64,000 nucleotides of DNA. Origin: Epiperipatus broadwayi (lineage: Eukaryota; Onychophora; Udeonychophora; Euonychophora; Peripatidae). Positions within the stretch are counted from its first letter, which is position 1. Each line of letters opens with the position of its first letter. The stretch spans positions 2,314,501-2,378,500 of the forward strand of contig JAQFVV010000030.1 in NCBI GenBank assembly GCA_028023455.1, in the 5' to 3' direction. The position numbers and the translations under genes were made by a program. The notes beneath the pieces were generated by a model. The model made no database searches. It had not been told where the DNA came from and was given only the letters and a program-made list of their open reading frames with translations. This document shows, piece after piece, positions 12,806 to 24,137 of the stretch.

Positions 12806-13061
12806 TCACTAATTTAAATAAATTAGCATTGTACATTTAACTGCTACAGCATCTCCAGCCATTCTATGAATGTTGTGAATCTGACTTCATGAGCCAATAG
12901 CATGCTTAGCCACAGTTAACAAAATTAACATATTTAAATAAACTTCTACTTAGCCAATGTTTGAAACATTAAGGCAAATCAATTAAAATTTCATTTGTAT
13001 AAAAAATGTTAATTGGACTATTAAAATTTTTAATGTATACAGTTATCATTGAAATATTTAC

Positions 13062-13342
13062 TTAAGTAAAATTAAGCCAATAAACATCACATGACCCCCA
13101 CTTCTTGTGCTTGTGTATAAGCTGTTATAAAACAGGCAAAACTCACTATACGTATTGCGGTGCTCTCATATCCAAGGCTCCTGACTGACGAAGGCCACAA
13201 GCCAGAAACTAGTCTGGGGATATTGGATAAGTAGGAACTAGATAGAGATTTTATGCACAAGCCTTCTGGCATCCATTGATTACTCTAGCTTGCTGCGTGT
13301 GGCAATACGTATAGTGAGTTTTGCCTGTTTTAAGTAACATTA
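13062..13342 (+). mobile_element. Family K element, longest copy (255 bp)
   Basis: The insert 13075-13329 starts GCCAATAAACATCACATGAC and ends GTGAGTTTTGCCTGT. The flanks TTAAGTAAAATTA (13062-13074) and TTAAGTAACATTA (13330-13342) are a 13-base direct repeat with one mismatch. Inside, 13130-13159 is an inverted copy of the last 30 bases (13302-13331), so the 3' end is present in both orientations. The middle segment (GGATATTGGATAAGTAGG, ATTTTATGCACAAGCCTTC, TGGCATCCATTG) is shared with the copy at 39649-39766. The 61-residue minus ORF here is not a gene. Confidence 0.75.
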
Positions 13343-13608
13343 CTTTCATATTTTTATTTCTGTAATTTTAGACTTAATATTACTTTAAAATTCGATCAGA
13401 AACTATATGTCTATTTTTTTTTTCTATTATATTCTAGTATAAGCTTTTTAAGTTGACATTATTTTTATTTTAACAAAAACTATTGTTTAGTTAGTTTGAG
13501 CATTTTATTTTGAGTATAAGAGACCAAGGTGTTTTTACTTTTAAAATAAAATCCAGTAGTGAGTTAGATAAATTTTATTGGTATTATTTCTTTCCTTAAA
13601 AAATGTGG

Positions 13609-13700
13609 AGCGTTGGTGGCCTAGCGGTTAACATAACTGTCTTTCAAGCAGCTGGCCCGGGTTCGATTCCTGCACAACGCATTTGACATATGAAAAAAAA
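13609..13700 (+). repeat. tRNA-like SINE, family A (best cloverleaf)
   Basis: 13610-13681 can form a six-pair acceptor stem (GCGTTG with CAACGC) and keeps box A (TGGCCTAGCGGTT) and box B (GGTTCGATTCC). The T arm pairs poorly, and it continues into TTTGACATATG plus eight A, the SINE tail shared by all copies. This copy is closest to the source tRNA, but I do not call it a functional tRNA gene. Confidence 0.7.
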
Positions 13701-14232
13701 TGTTATAGTGAAATTCATTACCCAATTGTAAATGTATATTAGGTGAATAACAATTTTTTTTTTATAAAAAGAATAATATTTTATTTTGAGGCTTTTTTAA
13801 TTAAAACTGCATTAATTATTAGCAGTACTATTAGTGAAGTGACATGAATTAGCAGGCTTTAAAAATCAAAAGTTTTAAAGTAAGTTATTTCTTTAAACTT
13901 ACTACTTTAATCTCAAGTAGTCCTTTTCAAACATTTTTCTTTTACTAAAAGATTATGTGATCATCTTTCTTTTCTTTCAGAAAAAATTTCTAATATATTA
14001 TCAAATCATAACTTTTGATTCTTCAGAAAATAATTGTACAAGTTTAATTTGATTCTTTTATGATATTTTAGAAAAGAGAACAAATATTTTCTATAAAAAT
14101 ATGGAATATTTTTTTGTAATAACTGATGTTTACCTAAACTATTTAAAAATTTATAAATGGTAAAACTATTATTTTGTAATCTTAAGAAATAATTGAAGAA
14201 TTATATTTTATAATTAACTCAGTATTGTGTGT

Positions 14233-14736
14233 ACATGCACATATAATCCTCTCTTTTCAATACACACAGAGAGAGCATTTATAAATAATCTGATATTGTT
14301 CTTACTTATGGATCTGAGACTTGGATACTTAATAAAAGAGCAATACAGAGATTTCAGACCACTCAAAGAAGTATGGAGAGATGCATGTTAGGAGAAACAA
14401 GAAGAGATCGAAAATGCAATGTATGGGTAAGAGAACAAATAGGTATTATTGAACCCTTTGAAAAAATTAAAAGATTGAAGTGGAATTGGGCTGGACATAT
14501 TTCTAGAAGAGATGATAATAGATGGACAATTGAAATCTTAAACTGGATTCCAAGAGATTGTAAAAAACCCAGAAAAAGACCACATGTAAGATGGATGGAT
14601 GAAATAAGAAACTGTGTAGGGATGATGTGGAGAAGAAAGGCTAAAGATCAGAGAGGATTGTTTGAACTTGGAGAGATTTTCATCCTGCAGTGAATTGATA
14701 ATGGTTGATGATGATTATCTTCACATGCACATATAA
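14233..14736 (+). pseudogene. RTE/BovB-type LINE, 5'-truncated 3' end
   Basis: From about 14300 the plus strand reads the C-terminal part of an RTE-type ORF2: 'VLTYGSETW', then 'RFQTTQRSMERCMLG', 'RDRKCNVWVREQ', 'LKWNWAGHISRRDDNRWT', 'KPRKRPHVRWMDEIR', stop at 14691-14693. This matches the family pattern after the RT domain. It ends in a GATGATGAT-type tail (14702-14715), typical for RTE elements. The flanking repeat ACATGCACATATAA at 14233-14246 and 14723-14736 is a target duplication. It is a separate, more diverged subfamily from the element at 18949-22571. Confidence 0.8.
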
Positions 14737-14898
14737 CCTTACTCCTAAACATGCTCTTAAAAGCTGTCCAAAATCAAGAAATATAAATTATAGGTTAGAA
14801 AGTAAAAAAAAAAATTATTAATTAATGGTTAATTGGCTATTATTTGATTATTATAAATTGCTAGTATGACAATAGATTTAATATATACATATCTTTGA

Positions 14899-15022
<124 letters not shown>

Positions 15023-15179
15023 CAACTTTATAGGGATACATCCTATTACATTGCTCTACAGTCTATGAAAAATAAAAAAAACTATCTTTTGCTTATGCTT
15101 TCATGAATTCATTTATCAATTTCTTTTTAATTATTCTTGTGTTTGAATACTATTTTATTTGTGTAAGATTTTAAACTTC

Positions 15180-17040
15180 TTGCATTAAAGGAACCTTTTA
15201 CCCCTCTATTGTCTTTAATCATGAATGCATTGTTGTCAAGGATTTTGATGACTGTAAAGTTTCTACAAATAACTGACATTGAATTCATGTTTATTATAAA
15301 AATTTGATATACTATTACAGATTGGTAAAATGATTTCCATGTGAAAAACTATTCTTATCAAGGTCCTCTCATGGTTTCTTGTTCAGTGAATTATTCTTCT
15401 CAGTAATCTTTAACCGAGTACAGTACTTTAGATTCATTACTAGTATTAGTTATTGATCTTATGATTGGAATATTAATGCATATTTTATTTTGGGAATGAT
15501 TTATCCTATTCTTGAAATCTTTATGATCTATTTATGATCTCTAATAAATTTTTGAATTTGATGTTTTTGGGATAGATTGGGGGATTATGCATTATTGATA
15601 CTGTATATTGGATACTGTTTTGAGGATTAACATTACCCATAATACTGTGAAGCTTAATAATCTCTTCTATTGAATGCCTATCTATTGCAAAACTCAATTT
15701 TCTCTACAACTATATGAATAGTTTGTTCTTCAAACAAAAGATATACAGTTAGGATTCTCAATTTTGATATCAATGGTGAAAAAAAATGTATGAAACTTAT
15801 ATGTTAACCTATATAATACTTTTCTTAAGAGGTCAAATATTATGTCTATCCTATTTGTTCTCTACCAAAATACCTCCATATGTATGAGATCTATTAAACG
15901 ATGAATATCATCATTTTTGGCAACCTTATAAGATTATTGCAAGCCACTGTAATTTTCTTTTTGTCTCTTAGTACATTTATAGAGAGAGAGAAACATTTTA
16001 GAAATATTTTATATCTCTTCATGGAATTCAATAAATCTGATAAATTTATTAGCTAATTCTTCACCTGAATCAATAGCCCTCCTTTTGACTTTTTACATAT
16101 TATTTGGCTTTCTCTTCCTCCCTTAAATATAGCTTCTTTTGACAGAGAAGTTTTCCTTAGATAATATAAGGAAAAAAAATTATATTCCACATCCCAATTT
16201 TTATCTCTCTTATTCAAAACCTCACGGAGCTTCATGAGAATATAAGCTTTGATTTTCTTCTGTATTTCTGTAGTAATTTTTCAAATTTTTTCAATTTATA
16301 TTAATTGTTAGAGCATAAATGATGCTTTTCTTTATGCATATAGACTGATTAAAAATTCTAAGTTTTATTTTAGCTTTTCCGTAACTTCTTTTACTTGAAT
16401 TTCATTCAAATTTAAAGTAGAGAGATCCTTATTTAAAATTCTGTGGTTTTGTTTCATCAAGTCTTTATTTTACTAATTTTGTTTCTATACATTTAAATAT
16501 CTACTAATAGATTTGAATCTTCATTTACTGTAGTTTTGACACCATTCACATCTTTTTCCAGTTCTTACTCATATTATTCTCATTTTCTTTGAACTCAACA
16601 TATTTTTTCTTATAGTATTTATTCTTGACTTCCATTTGGTCCTTTTCTCTAATCATTTGTACATAATTCTGAAGGACTTTAAAGATAATCTTAACATCTT
16701 TTCAAATTTTTTATTTAAATTTTCCATCTTTCTCTCCATGTACTTTTAATCATCATATCTAAACTTATTTTGGTTTTGATAACAATTCTTTTCCATATTA
16801 TCAAATCTGCATTCTATTTTACTTTTCAGATACTATTTCATACTTTCAAATTTTTGTATTATACTTTCACTTTATATATATATATAGTTTCCTTTAAATT
16901 TATCTTTATGCTCATTTAAATGATTTGACTCTGTTCTGTATTGTTTCAATCTTTTTTTCATATGTATATAATACTTATCTTTAATTCTTTCAGCAATTAA
17001 TAATATAAGTTATCGTTTCCCTCTAAATTTGCCATACTGG
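15180..17040 (-). other. Degenerate coding-like segment, coiled-coil-like, minus strand
   Basis: The plus strand is strongly T-rich, and minus-strand frames give runs with coding character: 'YVQMIREKDQMEVKN', 'KKKYVEFKENENN' (16540-16680) and the 60-residue ORF at 16053-16235 with 'KLREVLNKRDKNW'. The composition is Lys/Glu-rich and heptad-like, as in LINE ORF1 coiled coils. Frames shift every 50-80 residues. I do not recognise the family; it could equally be low-complexity AT-rich DNA. It separates the two duplication copies. Confidence 0.3.
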
Positions 17041-18374
17041 AAAAAAATTACCAATAACTACATCAATCCTAAATCTTTTCTTAAACTTTATAATAATAAG
17101 TCTCATCAAGAACTAATCTTCATTTCAGAAATATCCATTATCATCATCATGTTTATATTACCATGCCTTGACTTCTTTAATGTTTTCTAGTTAATATAAG
17201 TGCATTTCATTCACTTTGATAAATGTGTGATGCATGCTTATTTTTAAGTGCCTTCATGCTTAATAGTCTATCTTTTTATTGATAGATTTGGATTATTTCA
17301 AAACTAAACGATTTTAATTTTATTCTAATACCAAAATGATTTAATTAAGTTCCTGTTTAATGAGTCTCAGTTTGGGGAACCAAATTAAGATTAAACCCAG
17401 GGTTAGTATTCTTCATCACCAACTATATTTTGACAAGCTGCTGAAAGCAAAGTCATGGATCTATCACAATATTATTAGAACAATACTAGATAAGGCAATA
17501 TGTTATAAAATTGATACTTCTGATTTACATGCTAACGTTGATGACTCTAGTCATAAAGGCAAGCTAAACTCATAACTAATTAAATAATCAAATAATTCAT
17601 AATATCAAATAAATTTTATAAGACATCTAGGACTAATTATAAATAACAATGTAACCATCAGTAGGTGGGATAAATATTACCAAGGAAAAGAGAATGATGC
17701 TAATTTAGTATGCAAATTTTTTTACGTTTGTGGTCTAAGTTGTAAATATTTTACATTTCAGCTTTTTTTTTTTTTTTTTTTTCAAATTAGCCACATGATC
17801 CAAGTTCTAAATTGTTTGTGTTTTCATGTACTTTTTTTATCACCTAGATATGTCAGATGACGTTTTTGGTCATTTTTGAAATTAAAAATGGTGGAGATCA
17901 TATACTAAATTAACACCGAGAATTCTTGTTTGGATCACTGATTTTGAAAATATAATGAAGAATCCCTTAAGATCAGATTCCGCATATTCCTGTTGAAACA
18001 GACTTAATATCCCCAAACTTGATTACGAGTTACAAACTCAGTTTTTTCCCCTTAACAAATAAAGCCAAACACTTTTAGTATAATATTTACAATTTGGTGG
18101 TTGCTATTAAATTCAACTTGCAAAATGTTTAATTCTATAACACAGGAATAATAATCATTATGTTACTTTTTTCCAGAAACCATCAAGTTAAATTACACAA
18201 ATTTTACTAAATCTATCACTTCTTTTATTTTGCTATATTATTTTATATAAATACAATTTATTCATAAGTGATGATAATTCCAAACCTGTTCATTTAAAAA
18301 TCTATTCCTAAAGCATTTAATTAGCAACATCAACTTATATCATGGAAGAGACAATTTGAGTGTAAAATTAAACT

Positions 18375-18450
18375 TTTTTCCCCCATATGTCTAATAAATT
18401 GACAGGGAAGCGAACCCAGGCCAGATGCTTGAAAGGCAGATATGATAACC
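18375..18450 (-). repeat. tRNA-like SINE, family A
   Basis: On the minus strand: a box A-like part (GTTATCATATCTGCC region), TTTCAAGCATCTGGCC, box B-like 'gggttcgcttccctg', then a GACATATG-like end and a short A run (TTTTTTCCCCC on plus). It is closest to the copies at 13609 and 27878. Adjacent to the next copy in the same orientation. Confidence 0.65.
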
Positions 18451-18454
18451 GATA

Positions 18455-18562
18455 GCACTTTTTTCATGTGTCATAGCACCGACCGGGAGCGAACCTACAA
18501 CAACGTCTGCAAACAATTGCTTGCTTGCAAGGCAGCTGCACTGACCTCTGGGCTAACAAGCA
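18455..18562 (-). repeat. tRNA-like SINE, family A (subtype with TTGCAAG insert)
   Basis: On the minus strand it reads 'gttagcccagaggtcagtg', then TTGCAAGCAAGCAATTG, then 'aggttcgctcccggtcgg', then GCTATGACACATG plus A run. It shares the longer anticodon-side insert with the copies at 3272 and 24138. This defines two subtypes of family A. Confidence 0.65.
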
Positions 18563-18948
18563 CTTTTATAGTGCAAACCCACAACAAAAAAAGAGAGAGA
18601 TGAGGCATAAATCCATTTTTAATACAAATTATTAAAGATAATTCAAATGTTTAAATAAATAATAATCAAACTAATGCCAATAAAATCATAGTCTGTTAAA
18701 ATTATTTTATCCATTCTAGGAACAAGTAAAAATAAATAATGCAAAAACTTATAGCTTTCATACACAGATGAATTAGTTCCGTTAATACTAAAGTCTCACA
18801 TACACACATTTATTTTAATATTTACAATTGTTCCCTTTTATAAAAAAAATAGAAATAAATTAAGTAACATCACTAATATTTTCCTCTATGCATTGTGCTA
18901 TTATTTTATAACAATGCAAATTATAAATAAAATTACGTAATTATTTTA

Positions 18949-21900
18949 ATAACTGAAACACACAGGCTTATTATATACCTGTGTCTATATATATATCCTG
19001 AGGCAGAGCTGTAACTGCTACCAGGCAGGTCCCCAGGTGGTGGATAGGGGAATGGCCCCCAGATATGGGGGTCAGCTGTGAATAAGCATTTAGGCAAATA
19101 AGCAGTCCTGAACCAACAGCGGCAATGTTAATAGGGTGTGGGGGATCATAAGGGTGGCTCCTTATGTTTCCAGCTAAATACCACATAAACCCAATGATAA
19201 CATTGTGCCAAGGCGAGTTTCTGGCACCATACCCAGAGGCCATGGCCATGGTAATGGAGAAAGCAGCATTATCATTACTGGCCCAAGGCAGAAGATGAAG
19301 ATATCAGAATGGCTTGGTTCCAGAGATCTATGGGCATGGATGCAGCATCTTTAATGGCCATAGCACTGCAAATACCTAGAAAGATGCTGGTTTCCCATCT
19401 GGGGTTGCCCATGATGGGTTGGTGGCAGCAAGGGCATGCGGCTATAAAACCAGGACCTTGCCACTCAAACTACATGATGCGGAAAAATTCAGATAGAGAT
19501 CTTGCTAGGGCGTACCCTGTAAGCGACGCGTTGGGGCCTTGCCTGACTCCACCGAGAAGCGGACAAGGGCTACCATATCGTGAGCGGATATGGTTAAAGA
19601 AGATTGCTCAAAGGAAAAGGAGGTTGAGTAGTGAAGGAAGGATGAGGGGTTGTTCGGTCAGGTTGACTGTCAGTACTCTCAATGTTGGCACCATGACTGG
19701 GAAAGGTAGTGAGCTTGTGGACATGATGATAAGAAGAAAAGTGGACATTGTGGCAGTTCAGGAAACAAGGTGGAAAGGCCAAAAGGCAAGGGAACTGGGA
19801 AATGGCTTCAAGTTGTTCTATTGTGGTAGTGATTCTAAAAGAAATGGGGTTGGAATTATACTGAGCTCAAATTTGAAACATAGGGTATTGGAAGTTACTC
19901 GGTATAATGACAGGATTATCTCAATGAGAATTGACTTGGAGAGTTATGTGATTACTGTGATTAGTGCATATGCTCCACAGTCAGGATGTGATGAGGATGA
20001 GAAAGATAAGTTTTGGGGTGAGATGGATGATATTTGGGGCTCAATTCAACAAACAGATAAGGTCTTCCTTTGTGGAGATTTGAATGGACATGTGGGCAGA
20101 GAAAATGGTGGGTTGGAAAGAATCCTGGGAAATCAGGGAATTGGGGAAAGAAATAAAGAGGGAGATAGAATAATTGATTTTGCTGTTTCAATGGATATGG
20201 CATTATTGAACACCTTCTTCAAGAAACCCCCAAATCAAAAGATAACTTACATGAGTGGGGGATGAGAATCCCAAATTGACTATATTATGTATAGACGAAT
20301 TGGCCTAAAAGATATACAGGATTGCAAGGTTATTCCAGTAGAAGCTATGGGTCAACAGCCCAGACTTTTACTATGTCATGCTAATCTTACAGGAATTAAA
20401 ATAAATCCTAGAAGAGGTATCATCAAGACCAAATGGTGGAAACTTGAGGTTGATGCCTACAGAAAGCAATTTGTTGATGAATTGATGAAGGTTGAAGACA
20501 AAGAAGAAGGGGAAGATCTTTGGACAAGTACTGCAAACAACATCTGTGTAATTGGGGATCAAGTTCTTGGCCAAATGTCGGGTGTGATAAAAGAGAATAA
20601 AGAGACTTGGTAGTGGAATGCAGAAGTGCAGGAAAAAATTGGGAATAAGAAAATAGCCAAAAAGGAGTGGGACAAAGACAGAGGGGAAAGTAGTAGGGTC
20701 AAATATAATATAGCAAAGAAAGAAGCAAAGAAAGCTGTTGCCAAAGCTAAGTTTGACACATACTCAGATTTATATGAAAGTTTAGAGAAAGAAGAAGGAG
20801 TTAAGAAGATTTTGTGTATTGCAAAACAACGAGATAAGAGTGGTAAAGATACTTACCAAGCAAATAGAATAAAAGACTCTAACAATAAGGTGTTGTGTGG
20901 CAAGAATGAAATCATAGCTAGATGGCAGCAATATTATGAGCACCTACTAAATGAAGAAAACTTTCGGATTGACAAGGGATTTGGGACTCCAAATTTGGGC
21001 CCAGCTTTAAAGATCAGTAGGGAAGAAGTTAGACAAGCAGTCAGAAGAATGAAATGTGGGAAATCAGTGGGTCCAGATAACATCCCTGTAGAGGTATGGA
21101 AGGTAATGGGAGAAGAGGGAATCACCTTTCTGACCAAACTTTTTAATAACATCATGATCACGGAGAAAATTCCAGATAAATGGAGGAGAAGCATTTTGGT
21201 TCCAATCTATAAGAATAAGGGAGATAATCTGGAATGTAGTAATTATCGAGGAATAAAGCTGATGAGCCACACAATGAAAATATGGGAGAGAATAATAGCA
21301 AATAGGCTACAGCAGGAAATAGACATCAGTGAAGAACAGTTTGGTTTTATGCCAGGTAGAGGAACCACAGATGCAATTTTTGCACTGCGGCAACTTATAG
21401 AAAAACATAGAGAAGTCAACCAAGAAATTGTTCTAATATTCATTGATTTGGAAAAAGCATTTGATAGAGTACCTAGAGATGAACTTTGGAGATGCCTAAG
21501 GAAAAAGCTGGTTCAGGAAAAATACATTCGTCTGATCCAAGATATGTATCAAGGCTGTCAAACCAGTGTGAGATGTAGTTCAGGAGTAACAGACTCATTT
21601 CAGGTGAAAGTGGGTGTGCATCAGGGATCAGCCCTGAGTCCCCTACTATTTAATATCGTTATTGATGTTCTAACAGAGGATATTCGTAGGGAAGCACCCT
21701 GGAACATGATGTATGCCGATGATATAGTGATTGCAACTCAAAGCATCAAGGAAGCTCAGGATAGGATAGAAGAGTGGAGGAAAGCACTGGAGAAAGGAGG
21801 AATGAGTATTAGCAGAAATAAAACTGAAGTGCTCTTCTGTGGTAATGGTGGAGGAAGCATTTTGTTAGGGGGAAAGAAGTTGCCTGAGGCTGAAAAATTT

Positions 21901-22571
21901 AAATATCTCGGGGCCTGGATGAATAAAGATGGATCACTGGATGGAGAAGTTGTTGGGAGAACTCAAGCTGGTTGGAATAATTGGAGAAGGGTCTCTGGGA
22001 TACTCTGCGATAGGAGAATAGGTGCAAGATTGAAAGGAAAAGTATATAAAACTGTGGTGCGTCCGGCACTGATGTATGGTGCAGAAACATGTTCCGATCA
22101 CTAAGAAAATAGAAGACAAGCAATGTGTAACAGAAATGAGAATGCTTAGGTTTGCCTCGGGCCTCACTAGAAAGGACAAAGTGAAAAATGAAGTAATTCG
22201 AGAAAATATGAGAGTGAGAATGATCAGTGAAAAAATGAAAGAATCAAGGTTGAGGTGGTTTGGTCATGTTAAGAGAAGAGAAGAAAATTACATTGGAAGG
22301 AAGATTTTGGAGATGGAACCACCGGGGAAAAGATCCAGGGGTAGACCTAAGATCAGATGGATTGATCGAGTGAGAAAGGACTTGCAGGAGATGTCACTTA
22401 GGGAGGAAATGACTTTAGATCGAGTAGCCTGGAGAAGATTGATCCGCACCAGCGACCCCACTTGATGTGGGATTAATCAAGCTGTGGAAGAAGAAGATAT
22501 ATATATATAAGATAGTGTGGAGAGTGGTGGGTCATGTGAACGTCTGTGCTCATATACCCATATCCTATATA
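18949..22571 (+). mobile_element. RTE-type LINE, nearly full length
   Basis: A GC-richer block in otherwise AT-rich DNA. About 350 bases of 5' untranslated sequence precede the coding region, with a small hairpin at 18960-18983. It then runs through endonuclease and reverse transcriptase to a stop at 22463-22465 and a GAAGAAGAAGATATATATAT tail. The flanks TTACGTAATTATTTTA (18933-18948) and TTACATAATTATTTTA (22572-22587) form a 16-base target duplication with one mismatch. Duplication copy A shows the empty site near 9735-9758. The 65 bases before the right duplication (22508-22573) match repeat R at 23491-23555, so part of the insert edge may be older repeat DNA. Confidence 0.8.
19642..22465 (+). 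pseudogene. RTE-type endonuclease/reverse transcriptase, inactivated
   Basis: One long frame with apurinic-type endonuclease followed by RT. The probable start is the ATG at 19642, just before 'RLTVSTLNVG'; the frame is open from 19309, but that part is untranslated-like. Endonuclease motifs: 'STLNVG', 'QETRW', 'GDLNGHVG'. RT motifs (20626-22104): 'RMKCGKSVGPDNIP', 'NYRGIKLM', 'QFGFMPGRGTTDA', 'FIDLEKAFD', 'QGSALSPLLF', and the catalytic 'YADD' at about 21712-21723. Breaks: TGA at 20263-20265, TAG at 20611-20613, and a one-base insertion near 22093 that moves the C-terminal part into the next frame (22076-22465). The usual endonuclease 'QHRLL' reads 'QPRLL', so the presumed catalytic His is lost. 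A live element would nick target DNA and prime reverse transcription there. Confidence 0.9.
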
Positions 22572-23217
22572 TTACATAATTATTTTACAAAATTATTTAC
22601 GATACAAAACATTTTTTTTTGGTGTGGTGGAATATAATGTTATAGCTTTAGAGGATCTTGTTTAATCTGTTTATATTTTCTTAATAATATCCATTGATGT
22701 ATTAAGATTTTCAATGTAGGCAGTTGTCTCTAAAATATTTTTAATGACATAAAATTGCTTTCGTATTTTATCCTTGGAATTTTAAAGTGAAGCATTATTT
22801 TAAAATTCTACTCCAATGTAAGTTTTTTTTTTTTACTTTTATGTTAATGAAGACTGATTTATAGCTATTTTATATATTTTATTTTGAGCATGAAGGGGCA
22901 ACATTTTTTCCCTTTTAAGTGACATAAGTGAATATTATTAATATCTCTCTCTCTTTTAAAAAAAAGTTTAATAGAATTCATTATCCAATTTTTACCTGAA
23001 TGCTAATTATAACTGCAGAAAAGACTGCTATTTAACTGAAAGAAAATCTTTGAGTCTTCTTTAGCGTCTTAAAGAAACCAATTTTGACTCTTTTTCAGTT
23101 AGCACTGCATTTTAATTACTACTAGTACTATTAGTGAAGTGTTATAACTTAATATGCTTTAAAAAAAGAGTTTAAAATTAATTATGTTTTCAAAATTTTC
23201 TTATCACATAATCCTTT

Positions 23218-23555
23218 TCAGATCTCGTCCTCAGAGTGGCCTTTGAGCATTCCATCATCAGATTTTCAATTGGATGGATGGTTGAAGAGTTTGAGTGTGA
23301 AGTAGATTGAAGCCTGTCCATTAAAGTATTAAGATTGGCTATATTAATATATATCTGAGCACTTATTACATGTATGTGTAGAGATGATAATCTGGACCAA
23401 CTGATGATTGCTGGTTTAGCATGAAATATGTATATTGGTGATTATTTATCTTTTCGACATATATGTGTTCAAGTGTATCAGTATTATGAGATAGATTGGA
23501 GAGTGGTGGGTTGTGTGAAAGTCTGTGCTCATATACCCTATATATTAGATATCTT
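23218..23555 (+). repeat. Dispersed repeat R, copy 1
   Basis: Close to the reverse complement of 48744-49085. Shared landmarks are CTGTCCATTAAAGTAT, AAGATTGGCTAT, ATGATAATCTGGACCAACTG, TGCTGGTTTAGCATGAAATA and ATTGGTGATTATTTATC, ending in a 3' segment with GAAAGTCTG. The final 65 bases also occur at 22508-22573. No coding capacity seen. The class is unknown; the length and sharp ends suggest a non-autonomous element. Confidence 0.75.
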
Positions 23556-24137
23556 TTTTGTTAAAACAAAAATGTTTTTTTATATTCCAGAATGAATTTC
23601 ATTTGATTATTCAGCTGATTAGAAGAGCAATAATTTTACTTTTACTTTTTTATTTTATTTTAAGAAAGGAAACAAAAGTTCTTGCTATAAAAAGATAAAA
23701 ACTTTATAAATGATAAAATTAATATTATTACTTTATTTTGCAGTATTAAGAAATAATTGAAGAATTATAATTTATAAATACACTAATATTATGCATGATG
23801 CCCATATAACCTTCTATCATCTGTCAACACACAAAGACATCCGTACTTTTAGACAGTCAAAGATCCAACAATGTGAACTATAGATATTAAAAAAGTAAAG
23901 TAAACAGATATTCATTTGTGGTTAATTAATTATTTATTTATTACATATTATTAATATGGTAGTAGGTTTAAAATATTTGCATTGTACAATTCGTATCTTT
24001 TCTTAGATATATTTCTTTTTTCCTCCTTAAAAAGTATAAATTGTCAACTTTATAGTGATGTTCTTTGTTATACTAGTTTATATATATATATATATTAAAG
24101 TTTTCATGGTTATATGATGTGAATAAAATAGTTTTTT

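Larger units (their letters stand above)
9825..12985 (+). mobile_element. Penelope-like retroelement with inverted terminal repeats (degenerate)
   Basis: An internal region with Penelope-type reverse transcriptase relics on the plus strand is bounded by two inverted repeats, about 9825-10310 and 12245-12985. The right arm includes the GIY-YIG-side 3' end, and the left arm is the same sequence in antisense, as known for Penelope-like elements whose terminal repeats can be arranged in inverted orientation. Duplication copy B lacks the whole block: 9780 and 13010 are adjacent there, at about 22620-22690. The element is dead: many stops and frame breaks. Confidence 0.65.
12245..12985 (+). repeat. 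Right inverted terminal repeat of the Penelope-like element
   Basis: Inverted partner of 9825-10310. It is longer because it holds a 31-bp tandem duplication (12570-12631) and a 174-bp foldback (12632-12805). After the foldback the match resumes at TCACTAATTTAAATAAATTA (12806) and runs through TGCTACAGCATCTCCAGCC, GAATCTGACTTC and TTAGCCAATGTTTGAAACAT. Confidence 0.7.
17390..24075 (+). repeat. Ancient duplication, copy B
   Basis: Direct-orientation, diverged partner of 7700-15055 (anchors listed there). Insertions private to B are two family A SINEs (18375-18562), the RTE-type LINE (18949-22571) and repeat R (23218-23555). Without these it is about 2.5 kb. The long poly(T) at 17762-17782 is also private to B. 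No ORF is conserved between the copies, so it does not look like a duplicated protein-coding exon. Confidence 0.7.

Noticed and set aside
12245-12985. LTR of an LTR retrotransposon
   Set aside because: The repeats are inverted, not direct, contain coding sequence, and no gag, protease or integrase is present between them.
13609-13681. Possible functional tRNA gene
   Set aside because: Box A and B are good and the acceptor stem pairs, but the T stem does not, and it runs into the same A-rich tail as the other SINE A copies.
18971-19249. 92-residue minus-strand ORF with good composition
   Set aside because: Antisense to the GC-rich 5' untranslated region of the RTE-type LINE; no motif of its own.
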